From NCBI GenBank assembly GCA_003481775.1, contig QULU01000016.1, forward strand, positions 23,382 to 87,381: 64,000 bases of DNA, given 5' to 3'. The position numbers were made by a program, and so were the translations under genes. The notes beneath the pieces were generated by a model. That model was given only the letters and a program-made list of their open reading frames with translations, had not been told where the DNA came from and did no database searches. Positions 18,160-27,562 of this stretch are shown here, in pieces; positions within the stretch are counted from its first letter, which is position 1; each line of letters begins with the position of its first letter. Origin of the DNA: Clostridiaceae bacterium OM02-2AC (lineage in GTDB: Bacteria; Bacillota_I; Bacilli_A; Erysipelotrichales; Erysipelotrichaceae).

Positions 18160-19563
18160 TTATTCCTTTTCCGATTCCTTACCCGTCATATCCTGATACA
18201 GCTCCATATCCATCAGCTCCAGCTGACGGTCAACCATGATCGCATTCGTCAGTGATCCGGATACATTCAGCATCGTACGCATCATATCGATAATGGGATC
18301 AATCGCCAGAATCGGTGTGATATAGGCAAAGGATGCGCCAAGACCGACACCGGAGAGTGAAACAGAGGCTGCCATGGTACTTGTTCCCGGAATGCCGGCA
18401 ATACCGATGGAGCCAATGGTGATGACGATGATGGACATGATGATCAAACTGATGTCAATCGGTGTTCCACTGGTATTCGCCACATAGACTATCAAAAGCG
18501 CCGGAAATACACCGGCACAGCCCTGCATACCGGCTGTGGTTCCAAAGCTGGACACAAAGCTTGCGGTTCCCTGTGACACACCGAGCTTTTGCGTCAGTGT
18601 ATCAATCGTTGCCGGCAGAACCCCCAGAGAGCTTCGGGAGGTGAAGGCAAGCAGTAACAGAGAATAGCTTTTCTTCAAATACGTAATCGGATTGACCTTG
18701 AAGAAGGAAATGGCGAGCAGCTGGATGAGCAGTTGTACCAGACATGCGATATACAAAATTACAATGAATTTTCCAACCTCCAGAATGCTGTTCAATCCGC
18801 GCTGTGCAATCGTATTCGCCAACAATGCCAAAACCGCATACGGCATTCCTTTAATAATCGTCATGGCAATACTGATGATAATCTTGTGCAGAGCATCGAT
18901 CAGCTCATAAAACACCTTCATGGTATCCGGGTGCTTTTTCTGCATACGGCGTGCCGCAAGCCCGAAAAATGCGGAGAAGATTACCAGTCCAACAACATTG
19001 CTGTTGACCATGGCTTCCACAGGATTGGCAGGTATCAGATTGCGCAGAGTCGTCACAACCGGTACGACCTCCTTCATCTCTCCGTTTGTGATGGATGCGG
19101 CACTTCCGCTGCCTCCAAGCTGAAAGACGATTCCCAGTGTCAGACCGACAACAGCGGCAACGGCCACCATACCCATGGTAGTAAGAATACTGTGTTTTAC
19201 AAGCTTGCGTACATTTTCACGCTCATCCATATGAAGGATAACATGAATGATGGAAACCATGACAAGCGGAATTACCAGCATACGGATAAAATCAATGAAG
19301 CCGTTACCGATAAGCGAATACCACAGTGTCGTTTCATTCACAAACGGAATCTTCATCGGGTCTGCCGCAAAACCGGATACCGCCTGCATGGCAAGTCCCA
19401 GTGCCAGACCGAGCACAGTCGCAATCAGCACCTTGCTGGAAAAGCTGAATTTTTTCTTTGGAAGCTTATATACTGCAAAAGCCAGCAGCAGATAGGCGAT
19501 GAGAAACACAATGGTTTTCCACTCACTGATCATCAGAAACTGGCTTAGAAACACGTTTTTCAT
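18160..19563 (-). CDS. tcyP: Dicarboxylate/amino acid:cation symporter, L-cystine uptake type
   Basis: This 467-residue protein of the DAACS (glutamate/sodium symporter) family has about nine membrane segments and the re-entrant loop region around AFTSRSSLGVLPATI. Its extra first helix and overall phrasing are those of the TcyP/YhcL L-cystine group rather than GltP. The start is ATG 19563, with GAGGAGGGG upstream. It stands alone with its own promoter and terminator. Sulfur-source uptake is inferred from the subfamily, and another amino acid is possible. Confidence 0.85.
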   Translation of the reverse strand: MKNVFLSQFLMISEWKTIVFLIAYLLLAFAVYKLPKKKFSFSSKVLIATVLGLALGLAMQAVSGFAADPMKIPFVNETTLWYSLIGNGFIDFIRMLVIPLVMVSIIHVILHMDERENVRKLVKHSILTTMGMVAVAAVVGLTLGIVFQLGGSGSAASITNGEMKEVVPVVTTLRNLIPANPVEAMVNSNVVGLVIFSAFFGLAARRMQKKHPDTMKVFYELIDALHKIIISIAMTIIKGMPYAVLALLANTIAQRGLNSILEVGKFIVILYIACLVQLLIQLLAISFFKVNPITYLKKSYSLLLLAFTSRSSLGVLPATIDTLTQKLGVSQGTASFVSSFGTTAGMQGCAGVFPALLIVYVANTSGTPIDISLIIMSIIVITIGSIGIAGIPGTSTMAASVSLSGVGLGASFAYITPILAIDPIIDMMRTMLNVSGSLTNAIMVDRQLELMDMELYQDMTGKESEKE

Positions 19564-19589
19564 AAAACCCCTCCTCGTTGTACCTGACT

Positions 19590-19618
19590 ATCATATACAA
19601 GCAGCTTTGTTTTTTCAA
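19590..19618 (-). promoter_or_regulatory. Promoter of the TcyP-like gene
   Basis: On the minus strand, TTGAAA (19618-19613), a 17-base spacer and TATGAT (19595-19590). No S-box or other riboswitch was recognised in the short leader. Confidence 0.7.
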
Positions 19619-19794
19619 GTCATATGCTTACTGCTCTTTTATGTTATGAACCATATCCAAGCTTTTATACCTGTTTTTTATCATATGCTGTTTAAAAGCC
19701 CTCGGTACAGGCGAAAACAGCAGCTTGCTTTCCTTAACCCACATTTTGCAGGCATGAAAAGGAAATGTGCATTTTTGAGAACATCTGCAAACAG

Positions 19795-19819
19795 AAAAAC
19801 GACCTGCCGATAGCAAGTC
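19795..19819 (-). terminator. Terminator after truA
   Basis: On the minus strand, GACTTGC-TATCG-GCAGGTC (19819-19801) is followed by GTTTTT. It lies nine bases after the truA stop codon. Confidence 0.8.
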
Positions 19820-19828
19820 ATTTTGTAC

Positions 19829-20587
19829 TTATTCCTTTGTTTTTTTCGTATCCGCATAGGTTACGTGGACCAGATAAAGTCCTTCCGCCTGTGCCTTATA
19901 CCGGCACAGATGCTTATCTTGCCCATACAGCATCTGTTTGACATCCGCAACATCCAGACGATGCTTGCCTGCTTCAATCAGGGTCTGTGCAATCATACGC
20001 ACCATATAGCGCAAAAAACCGTTCCCCTCGAAAACAAGGCGGACAGCATGCTCCTCCTGTACGATATCCAAACGGGTGATGGTTTTGACCTTTGATTTGC
20101 GCGGATCAAGCTTGCTGCTGGTGAAGCTTGTAAAATCATGGGTTCCCAGAAACACTCTGGCACATTCACTCATACGTTTTACATCCAGCACCTTGCGATC
20201 CTTCCCCATATAATGATAATAAAACGGATTGTTCACATCCGTTGTAATCAGATAATCATAGCGCTTGCTTACCGCATGAAAGCGTGCGTGGAAGTCATCC
20301 TCTACAAGACATACATCCTGTATCCGGATATCGTGAGGAAGCAGGGAATTTAAAGCACGCCTCCAGTTCTCCGGTGCCAGATCCTTAGCGGAATCAAAAT
20401 GAAATACCTGTCCGAGTGCATGCACATGGGCATCTGTTCTTCCACTTGCCGTAATACGGATAAAGCTGCCTTCGATTTTTTCCATGGCTGCTTCAATTTC
20501 CTGCTGTATGGAATGCGTATTCGTCTGCCGCTGCCAGCCTCCGTAGGCAGTACCGTCATAGCTGAGAATCACCTTATATCTAGGCAT
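19829..20587 (-). CDS. truA: tRNA pseudouridine(38-40) synthase
   Basis: This 252-residue enzyme isomerises uridines 38-40 in the anticodon arm. The catalytic aspartate lies in ASGRTDAHVHALGQ, and the start YKVILSYDGTAYGGWQRQ is typical. The start ATG overlaps the ecfT stop by eight bases, so it is translated as the last gene of the ECF cluster, an arrangement common in Firmicutes. A terminator follows. Confidence 0.97.
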   Translation of the reverse strand: MPRYKVILSYDGTAYGGWQRQTNTHSIQQEIEAAMEKIEGSFIRITASGRTDAHVHALGQVFHFDSAKDLAPENWRRALNSLLPHDIRIQDVCLVEDDFHARFHAVSKRYDYLITTDVNNPFYYHYMGKDRKVLDVKRMSECARVFLGTHDFTSFTSSKLDPRKSKVKTITRLDIVQEEHAVRLVFEGNGFLRYMVRMIAQTLIEAGKHRLDVADVKQMLYGQDKHLCRYKAQAEGLYLVHVTYADTKKTKE

Positions 20588-21380
20588 ACAGCATCATAGC
20601 AACCATTGCAGCGAAAACCAGAACAGATGCACTAAGCAGAACATAATCTCTGCCTTCCATCTTCAGCTGCTTATAGCGCGTCCGCATACGGTTGGGGATA
20701 TAGCCTCTTGCCTCCATGGCATACGCCAGATCCTCGGCACGCTGGAATGCAGATACAAACAGCGGTACAATCAGAGAAAGAATCGCCTTCACCTTTTCCA
20801 TCAGGCTTCCCTCCTCCATATCCACACCACGGGATGCCTGCGCCTTCATGATGCGCTGTGTTTCTTCAATCAGCGTTGGAATAAAGCGCAGCGCGATGGA
20901 AATCATCATGGCAATTTCATGAGCAGGTACATGAATGACCTGAAACGGCTTCAGCAGGTCTTCGATTCCCAGCGTCAGCTCCAGCGGCTTTGTGGTGGCA
21001 GTCAGAATTGTGGTAATCATAATCATTAAAGCAAGACGGACAACGATATACAGGGTCTGTGCAATTGCCCCGGTGTAGACAGAAAATCCGAATATGGTAA
21101 ACAGAACATCCCCGTCACGGATAACCAGCAGATTGATGATGAGCAGAAACGTCAGCATGAACAGCATCGGCTTCATTGCTCTCCATAAAAAGGACAGCTT
21201 TAAACGTGCCAGCAGAGCAGTTCCGATGACCGCAGCCGCAATAACTCCATAGCCCGCATAGCCTGCCGGTATGAAAATCGCAATCATCATAATCAGCATG
21301 GCACCGATTTTGGCTCTGGGATCCATATGATGAATGATGGAATCCAGCGGCAGATATTTTCCAAGTGCGATATTATTCAT
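20580..21380 (-). CDS. ecfT: Energy-coupling factor transporter transmembrane protein EcfT
   Basis: This 266-residue membrane protein couples ECF ATPases to exchangeable vitamin or metal binding (S) components. Two Ala-Arg-Gly-type coupling motifs are visible, AQASRGVD and AMEARGY, after about five membrane segments. It overlaps ecfA2 by eight bases and truA by eight bases. No S component is encoded in the cluster, so it is a shared (group II) module. Confidence 0.95.
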   Translation of the reverse strand: MNNIALGKYLPLDSIIHHMDPRAKIGAMLIMMIAIFIPAGYAGYGVIAAAVIGTALLARLKLSFLWRAMKPMLFMLTFLLIINLLVIRDGDVLFTIFGFSVYTGAIAQTLYIVVRLALMIMITTILTATTKPLELTLGIEDLLKPFQVIHVPAHEIAMMISIALRFIPTLIEETQRIMKAQASRGVDMEEGSLMEKVKAILSLIVPLFVSAFQRAEDLAYAMEARGYIPNRMRTRYKQLKMEGRDYVLLSASVLVFAAMVAMMLYA

Positions 21381-22233
21381 GCTTCTTCACCTCACAAGCG
21401 ACAGCCGCAGCCAGCTTGTCCATGTCCAGCAGAGTGCGGTCGATGGAAAAGCCGCGGCGAATCAGCTCTTCCCGAAGCCGTATCACAGCCGGGGGATTGA
21501 TATTCAGCTCCTGCAGGAGCTCTACGGTTTCAAAGAAGGACTGCACATCACAGTGCTTTTTGATGCTTCCGTCCTGAACAACGACAACCTCTTCACAATA
21601 TTGTAATACATGCTCCATATCATGTGTTACGATCAAAACGGTTTTTCCGTATTTCTTATTCATATCCACAAACAGCCGCATCATATCGCTGGCTCCCTGC
21701 GGATCCAGTCCGGCTGTCGGCTCATCCAGTACAAGCACATCCGGGTTCATGGCAAGGATTCCGGCAATGGCAATTCTTCGCTTCTGTCCCCCGGATAAAT
21801 CAAACGGTGAGCGCTGCAGGTAGCTTTCATCCAAACCGACGACCTTCAGTACCTCCTTCGCACGCTGTGCCGCTTCCTCAGCACTGACGCCGAAATTCTT
21901 CGGTCCGAAGCTGATATCCTTTTCAATGGTTTCTTCAAACAGCTGATATTCCGGAAACTGGAACACCAGACCGACCAGACGGCGCAGCTCCTTCAGATTT
22001 TTTGGCTTGCTGCCGGCGGTAATCGTTTTATCCAGAATCTGCACTTCTCCCTCCGTAGGAAGCAGCAGCGCATTCAGATGCTGTACCAGGGTAGACTTTC
22101 CACTGCCGGTTTCACCGATAATGGCAGTTACCCTACCCTCGGGAATCTCCAGATCAATGCCCTTTAAGGCTGCATAGGAAAACGGAGAATCCGCATTATA
22201 GGTATGTGCTACTTTTCGAAATGTAATCGGCAT
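21373..22233 (-). CDS. ecfA2: Energy-coupling factor transporter ATP-binding protein EcfA2
   Basis: This 286-residue ABC ATPase has Walker A GETGSGKST, signature LSGGQKRRIAIAG and Walker B VLVLDEPTAGLDP. It is the second ATPase of the ECF module and forms a heterodimer with EcfA1. Its start lies within the last 25 bases of ecfA1, so the two are coupled. The assignment A2 rather than A1 rests on gene order and on the GETGSGKST and GLDPQG motifs. Confidence 0.95.
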   Translation of the reverse strand: MPITFRKVAHTYNADSPFSYAALKGIDLEIPEGRVTAIIGETGSGKSTLVQHLNALLLPTEGEVQILDKTITAGSKPKNLKELRRLVGLVFQFPEYQLFEETIEKDISFGPKNFGVSAEEAAQRAKEVLKVVGLDESYLQRSPFDLSGGQKRRIAIAGILAMNPDVLVLDEPTAGLDPQGASDMMRLFVDMNKKYGKTVLIVTHDMEHVLQYCEEVVVVQDGSIKKHCDVQSFFETVELLQELNINPPAVIRLREELIRRGFSIDRTLLDMDKLAAAVACEVKKHE

Positions 22234-23036
22234 ACTTCATCCACCACCTTTTCCATCGTTGTGCAATCCATCATATCCACACCATGTGCACGCATGGCCT
22301 TTGTGAACTTTAAGGCAAACGGTATATCCAGCTGAAGATCGATCAGCTCTTTTTCTTTTCTTAAAATATCGTCAGGAAGTCCCTTCATAACCACGTGTCC
22401 GCCATCCATGACGATGACATAGTCCGACTTACTGACCTCTTCAATGTCATGGGTTATCGAAATAATTGTAATCTTGCTTTCTTTATGAATTTCCTGAATC
22501 AGCTCATTGATTTCCGCTTTTCCCTGCGGGTCCAGCATACTCGTGGATTCATCAAAAATAAGAATCTGCGGAGACATGGCAAGAACACCGGCGATTGCCA
22601 CACGCTGCTTCTGCCCGCCGGACAGCTTGGTCGGTTCACTCTGCATATATTCCGTCATTTTCACCTTCTGTGCAAAACGTTCGATAATCGGCTGCATTTT
22701 TTCCATTTCCACCTGATGATTTTCCAACCCGAACGCGATATCATCCGCTACGGTAGCGCCGATAAACTGGTTGTCGGGATTCTGAAACACGATTCCCACC
22801 TTATTGCGAATATCATACAGGGTGTCCATGCTCAGTTCATCCTGATCCACATAAATATGTCCCTGATCCTTATCCAGCAAACCGATCAACAGCTTAGCAA
22901 TCGTTGACTTGCCGCTTCCGTTATGTCCGATAATGGTTGTATAGCTTCCCTCTTCAATTGAAAAAGAAACATGCTCCACTGCATTTGTTTCCTTATCATA
23001 AGAGAAGGTCAGATCCTCCACACGTATTTTTTCCAT
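22209..23036 (-). CDS. ecfA1: Energy-coupling factor transporter ATP-binding protein EcfA1
   Basis: This 275-residue ABC ATPase has Walker A GHNGSGKST, signature LSGGQKQRVAIAG and Walker B ILIFDESTSMLDP, the form usual for EcfA1. A GAGGTGAG site precedes ATG 23036. It is the first gene of ecfA1-ecfA2-ecfT-truA. In many Firmicutes this cluster directly follows rplQ; here it is ~15 kb away with its own promoter. Confidence 0.95.
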   Translation of the reverse strand: MEKIRVEDLTFSYDKETNAVEHVSFSIEEGSYTTIIGHNGSGKSTIAKLLIGLLDKDQGHIYVDQDELSMDTLYDIRNKVGIVFQNPDNQFIGATVADDIAFGLENHQVEMEKMQPIIERFAQKVKMTEYMQSEPTKLSGGQKQRVAIAGVLAMSPQILIFDESTSMLDPQGKAEINELIQEIHKESKITIISITHDIEEVSKSDYVIVMDGGHVVMKGLPDDILRKEKELIDLQLDIPFALKFTKAMRAHGVDMMDCTTMEKVVDEVCRLHFEK

Positions 23037-23064
23037 GTTCTCACCTCAAAATTATAGCGTTTTT

Positions 23065-23093
23065 ATTATACAACGAATCGAAAGTGAACACAA
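23065..23093 (-). promoter_or_regulatory. Promoter of ecfA1-ecfA2-ecfT-truA
   Basis: On the minus strand, TTGTGT (23093-23088), a 17-base spacer and TATAAT (23070-23065), about 29 bases before ATG. Confidence 0.7.
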
Positions 23094-23310
23094 TAAATCT
23101 ACTGTGTAAAACAAAACTAACAGCATAAACCATGGATTCTTCCTTATATGTATGAGGTTTCTTCATGCTTTTTCGGTTCTGGTATGTAAAGCAGAGAAAC
23201 CATCAATTCTTCATTATATAAACAGCGATTATGCTGTATCCTATATAAAATTTTTTCACCTGCTGATTTACGGATGTCACCCGCGTTAAACATCCTGTTC
23301 TTTATCAATG

Positions 23311-23346
23311 AAAAGCAGGATAATCAATAAAATTATCCTGCTTTTT
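23311..23346 (-). terminator. Terminator of the ATPase-FtsX exporter gene
   Basis: The stem AAAAGCAGGATAAT (23311-23324) pairs with ATTATCCTGCTTTT (23332-23345) across a seven-base loop. It is flanked by A/T runs on both sides, so it could act in either direction. Confidence 0.8.
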
Positions 23347-23384
23347 TTCGATGAATGGATTCTGTTTGATCATTGTTCTTTCAT

Positions 23385-25895
23385 TTACTTCTTGATTGCG
23401 TCTATCGGACGCTGACGGGCAATTCTTGTTACCGGAAGGATACAGGCGATAAAGGTTACTGCCGCAACGATTACCAGCATCAGCAGCGGCTGACGCAATG
23501 TAATGATGACCGGTGAAATCAGAACACCGATTTCCTCCTTTGCGAACGTATTGGTGATCAGTGACACCAGCTGCAGACCTATCATGGTTATCACATAGGA
23601 GATCACCGCCAGCATGACTCCTTCCCAGATAAAGATTTTCAAAACATCTGTGCTTCTTGCACCGATGGCACGAAGGATTCCGATATCCTTTTTACGATAG
23701 GAAATCGACACAATGATGAAATTCATCATCAGCACTGCCGCAAAGATGAACAGGGCAATGCTTGCATAGAAGAATACCTTCGTAGCAAAGCTCGCAAAAT
23801 CCTTGATGCTCTTGACATCCTGCGTAGCTACCGTGTTGGCATACAGATTGTTGCCGATATCGTATTGTTCAAGAAACGGCTTCAATGTGGTATCATCAAA
23901 GCTTCCCAGCAGCTCACTGACATACAGCGTATCCGGAATGTAAGCGGCAATCAGCTCCTGATTGACCATATTATCATTGATCTGATAAACATCCTCCATA
24001 CTGAACTTTCCCTCCGGCATCACTACACCGGCAATGCGTACCTGCTGCTTCAAAAGCTCACCGCTGTTTCCAAAGCCCTCCTGTACATGCAGCTCCACAC
24101 TTCTTCCAATCAACCGTTTTACACTGTCCTGCAGAACCTTGCGAATCTCTTCTGTAGATTTCTTCGCCATGGCATCACTATAGAAGCTCTCCGATTTCCC
24201 GAGAATCTGCATCAGCATATCCGGCGTAAGAAGGATTTCATCTTTTTTCACGCTCTTAGTGGAAACCATTTCCGTACCATTGAAATAGGTAACCGTCTGC
24301 GCAGGATAAGCCAGTGAGGACATGCCCATATCCTGCTCATTCACACGCAGATATAATGTATGCTTACTGCTGTCCAGAACCGTTCCCTTCTGCTGCTTCA
24401 CTGTGTTTACAAAGCCCTCTTTCACATACAGCTTATTACAGCTTATGCTTGCTATATTTCGGAATTCACGAACCAGCTTGTACGTTTCACTGTCGATATT
24501 ATTCGCACTGACCTTCTTCAGGGATTCATATTTGCCGGTATCCTTGACTACAATCCCACTGATGCGCATCCATGTATCTCCGATTGGAAGCTTTACGTTT
24601 TGTAGAATATCATCATATGTCTTCGGAAACTGCAGCTTTCCTTTCTCATCTGCGATTCCCTGTGAAAGGATGATATCCGCCAGATAGGAGGAAATTGCCA
24701 TTTCCCTGTAATCCTTGGGAAAGGATCCCTTGATATCCTTGTAGCCCAGAGTATCAAAGCTGCCCATTTCCGTCAGCTTATACTGGTCGACGGCAGCGGA
24801 ATACGCCGTGCTGTCCAGCTCTTCGATTCCCAAATCTCCCAGACGCAGCGGCATCGTGTCCCAGGAATAGACCTTTGCGAACTTCTGCTTTTCATTCTCC
24901 TTTAAAACAGCATGGATATCCGAATCCTTTATCTGCGTATCCATGCCGGTATAGATGGTATTTCCATTCTCATCCAGGTACTGATAACGAACACCGGCAT
25001 ACGGTTCCTGTAATTCCTCAGCTGCCTTATACTGGGCATTGACCGAGCTGAAATTTCCAACAGCATCCGAAAGTGCCAGAAGCAGCAGTGCGAAGCTGGT
25101 CAGCAGAATGGTGAATACCATTCGGATCTTTTTGTGTCCAAGACAGGAAAATCCAAGCCGGAAGCTGTCTTTGAACGGCAGATGGGAATGAATAGCTTCA
25201 AATACCTCATGCTGCTCATCGACATCGGGTGCTGTATCACATTCCACAACACCGTCCTTGAACTCAATGATTCGATCCGCATAGGCTTGTGCAGATTCAC
25301 GGTCATGACTGACAACGATGACCAGCTTTTCTCTACTCAATTCCTTTAGTGTATCGAAAATTTCTTTCCCTGTCGCAGAATCCAAGGCCCCCGTCGGTTC
25401 ATCCGCCATCAGGATTTGCGGTTCCTTGATCAAGGCACGCGCGATGGCAACGCGCTGCTTCTGTCCTCCGGATAATTCATTCGGATATCTCGTCGCATAG
25501 CCGCTCAGACCCAGACGTTCCAGCAGCTGCTCGATTTGTGCAGAAGACGCTTCCTTCTGCTGCAGCTGCAGCGCCATGGCGATATTTTTCTCGATGGTGT
25601 ATTCCTCCATCAGATTGAATTCCTGAAAGATAAATCCCACATACGTATTGCGGTAGGAATCATAATCCGATTGCTTGAAATCCGCAGAGCTTTTTCCGTT
25701 GATGATGATTTCCCCTGTATCTGCCTGATCCAGCCCGCCGATGATATTCAGCAGGGTGGATTTCCCAGACCCTGATTTTCCTAATACGAACACCATCCCG
25801 CGCTGTGGAAAGCGCAGATTGATATCCTTCAAAGCCTCAGTCCTCACTCCCTTTGTTGTTTTATACGTCTTTGCTATATGTTTAAGCTCCAGCAT
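23385..25895 (-). CDS. ABC exporter, ATPase fused to FtsX-type permease
   Basis: This single chain of ~836 residues begins with a MacB/LolD-type ATPase (~1-225: Walker A GKSGSGKST, signature LSGGQKQRVAIA, Walker B ILMADEPTGALD). It continues with one membrane segment near 265, a ~400-residue extracytoplasmic region, and three C-terminal membrane helices of FtsX type (YRKKDIGILRAIGARSTDV...RPIDAIKK). Such transporters export peptides or lipids, or act mechanically on the envelope. The substrate here is unknown. The start is ATG 25895 with GGGAGGAG six bases upstream; TTG at 25916 is unlikely. It is monocistronic, and its promoter overlaps tandem repeats that suggest a repressor. Confidence 0.9.
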   Translation of the reverse strand: MLELKHIAKTYKTTKGVRTEALKDINLRFPQRGMVFVLGKSGSGKSTLLNIIGGLDQADTGEIIINGKSSADFKQSDYDSYRNTYVGFIFQEFNLMEEYTIEKNIAMALQLQQKEASSAQIEQLLERLGLSGYATRYPNELSGGQKQRVAIARALIKEPQILMADEPTGALDSATGKEIFDTLKELSREKLVIVVSHDRESAQAYADRIIEFKDGVVECDTAPDVDEQHEVFEAIHSHLPFKDSFRLGFSCLGHKKIRMVFTILLTSFALLLLALSDAVGNFSSVNAQYKAAEELQEPYAGVRYQYLDENGNTIYTGMDTQIKDSDIHAVLKENEKQKFAKVYSWDTMPLRLGDLGIEELDSTAYSAAVDQYKLTEMGSFDTLGYKDIKGSFPKDYREMAISSYLADIILSQGIADEKGKLQFPKTYDDILQNVKLPIGDTWMRISGIVVKDTGKYESLKKVSANNIDSETYKLVREFRNIASISCNKLYVKEGFVNTVKQQKGTVLDSSKHTLYLRVNEQDMGMSSLAYPAQTVTYFNGTEMVSTKSVKKDEILLTPDMLMQILGKSESFYSDAMAKKSTEEIRKVLQDSVKRLIGRSVELHVQEGFGNSGELLKQQVRIAGVVMPEGKFSMEDVYQINDNMVNQELIAAYIPDTLYVSELLGSFDDTTLKPFLEQYDIGNNLYANTVATQDVKSIKDFASFATKVFFYASIALFIFAAVLMMNFIIVSISYRKKDIGILRAIGARSTDVLKIFIWEGVMLAVISYVITMIGLQLVSLITNTFAKEEIGVLISPVIITLRQPLLMLVIVAAVTFIACILPVTRIARQRPIDAIKK

Positions 25896-25942
25896 AGTAT
25901 TCTCCTCCCTGTACAAAACGATAACTGTACTACTGTATCTAT

Positions 25943-25980
25943 TACACTAATACACTATAAGAAATAGCTGGATTTGTCAA
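25943..25980 (-). promoter_or_regulatory. Promoter of the ATPase-FtsX gene with overlapping tandem repeats
   Basis: On the minus strand, TTGACA (25980-25975), a 17-base spacer and TAGTGT (25957-25952). The -10 box lies inside two near-direct copies of TAGTGTA(T)TA (25943-25958), with a related TACAGTAG just downstream. AGTGTA/TACACT-type sequences are known operator halves for YtrA-class GntR repressors of ABC exporters. No such regulator is in the window. Confidence 0.55.
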
Positions 25981-26138
25981 TATATTCATAGAAATGTGAC
26001 CATTTTGTAAGGTTCAGAGCTTTCCTTTACATTCTCATTAAGGAAGACTGCACATGTATACCCGTAAACGATCACACACAGCAGGAAATTTCGTACAGCT
26101 ATTGTTTATCCTATTTGCAAATTCGTAAGCTTTCTTCT

Positions 26139-26195
26139 AAAAAAAAGACTTATCAGCCGCAGATGTGTAACTACTTCGCTCTGCTTTGATAAATC
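26139..26195 (-). terminator. Terminator after the DUF308-type gene
   Basis: On the minus strand, GATTTATCA (26195-26187) pairs with TGATAAGTC (26155-26147), with an inner GCAGA/TCTGC stem, followed by eight Ts. Confidence 0.75.
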
Positions 26196-26254
26196 CTGAT
26201 GTGTGCTTCCGATTCTGTACCATTTGGCGATTATTTATAGATTTCAGATATGCT

Positions 26255-27562
26255 TTAATCAAACTGATCCACATCCTTTTTCCGATATAGTCTGCGGGAA
26301 ACAATAAATCCCTTGTGACTTTTAAACTGCTTGTTTAAAAAATCATAATACGCTCCCGGAGATATAATACCGCTGAGGTCAAACAGATTCAAGCCGATGG
26401 AGCTCAGCAGGTTTCCCAGAAAAAATACGCAGTTGCTCGAAACGACAAAAAAGGTTTTCAGCTTTCCTTCCCGTATCTTATAAAATCTGGCATCCGGTGA
26501 TGTTCTGGTTACACGGCTCAGATAGTCATCACACGCTCCCTTGCAGGGAAGTCCTTTCTGTTTCAGCTGCTCGTCACACTCGAAATCGCAAAAGGTCTCA
26601 AATACCTCCAGAATGCGGTCATTCAGCCTTTTTTTCTGTTCCTCATTCAGAGATACACCAAAGCCGATCAGTGTCTTATTCTCATTCTCCAGACAGTTTC
26701 GGATATAGGTATCCTTTGGTGCGATAATGACGACACCATCTCCCAGTGTTCCAAACAAATGTCGATTATGCGGATCATAGCAGCCATAGGATATGACCAG
26801 TCCGCGATACACGACATCCGCATGTCCAAACATAGCGGGTCCACTTGGCGCTAAATGTATCAGTACCTCCATATCAACGGGAATATCCTCTTTTATGGCA
26901 TCAAAGCGTTCCTTGATTTCATCCTCTTTATCCTTGTTCAAAAGGGTACTCATCAAATGCGGAGGGATAACGGCAGATAATACCGGAGGTACCGAGAGCT
27001 GAATTTTCTGATCCAGCTTATCCCCGCTGCCGCTCGGAAGAATTTCCCGTATCAGATCAAGCAGGGTGTTTCCTCCGTAAATAAGGAAATAGGCACCCAG
27101 AAAAAAGCTGATTACATCCTCATGTGCGCCCGGATTTACAATCAGAAAAAAGGCTATGATCAAATCGCCGCATAGAAAAATCACCTTCATAAACGGAATC
27201 GGCAGCCGATCCTTGATTTTGATATAGAAGACAATGATTTTGATAATGGCATGCAGCAGAATCCAGCAGCCGATCAAACGCGGAAAGATGGCGAAAAAGG
27301 TTTCCGGTATCGCCAGTGATATGATAATCGCAATCAGCCACACGATGATATCCAGAAACTGTCCGCCCTTGTGCTTCAGCTTGCGGTAATTCAGAATCAT
27401 ATTGAAAATACGAATAACACCGGCGACGGATATACCGATAACAAGCGTTGTATACAGCCAGTTCCAGACAGCAAGAGAATCGAAGATAAAGGAAAAACCG
27501 AGCACACAGAAAAACAGCCCGGTCGCAAACATAGTAAAATAATTAAAATTTTTCTTCAGCAT
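26255..27562 (-). CDS. Membrane protein with DUF308-like domain and putative permuted papain-like domain
   Basis: Residues 1-170 contain about six hydrophobic helices in the HdeD/DUF308 style. After a charged linker (~175-230) comes a soluble domain. It begins MEVLIHLAPSG with GHADVVYRG (His247) and ends with FFVVSSNCVFFLGNLL (Cys378). A His ahead of a Cys in a helix-start N-C-x-x-F setting is the layout of circularly permuted NlpC/P60-like enzymes (YiiX, LRAT and DUF4105 groups). If so, the protein would be a membrane-tethered cysteine hydrolase or acyltransferase. This reading is by motif only, and the cleaved substrate is unknown. A monocistronic unit with its own promoter and terminator. 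Confidence 0.6.
   Translation of the reverse strand: MLKKNFNYFTMFATGLFFCVLGFSFIFDSLAVWNWLYTTLVIGISVAGVIRIFNMILNYRKLKHKGGQFLDIIVWLIAIIISLAIPETFFAIFPRLIGCWILLHAIIKIIVFYIKIKDRLPIPFMKVIFLCGDLIIAFFLIVNPGAHEDVISFFLGAYFLIYGGNTLLDLIREILPSGSGDKLDQKIQLSVPPVLSAVIPPHLMSTLLNKDKEDEIKERFDAIKEDIPVDMEVLIHLAPSGPAMFGHADVVYRGLVISYGCYDPHNRHLFGTLGDGVVIIAPKDTYIRNCLENENKTLIGFGVSLNEEQKKRLNDRILEVFETFCDFECDEQLKQKGLPCKGACDDYLSRVTRTSPDARFYKIREGKLKTFFVVSSNCVFFLGNLLSSIGLNLFDLSGIISPGAYYDFLNKQFKSHKGFIVSRRLYRKKDVDQFD

Larger units (their letters stand above)
23037..23384. other. Intergenic region upstream of ecfA1
   Basis: Apart from the ecfA1 promoter and the terminator of the ABC exporter gene, about 220 bases (23095-23310) contain nothing that I can identify. 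Confidence 0.6.
25896..26254. other. Intergenic region between exporter gene and DUF308-type gene
   Basis: It holds the exporter promoter and repeats (25943-25980) and a long terminator (26139-26195). Nothing else in it is recognised. Confidence 0.6.

Noticed and set aside
18733..19548. 271-codon plus-strand frame
   Set aside because: It is the antisense shadow of the TcyP-like gene; its composition (Gln/Asn/His-rich) is typical of complementary strand reading.
19628..19816. 62-codon minus-strand frame between truA and the TcyP-like gene
   Set aside because: It overlaps the truA terminator, has no ribosome binding site and matches no family.
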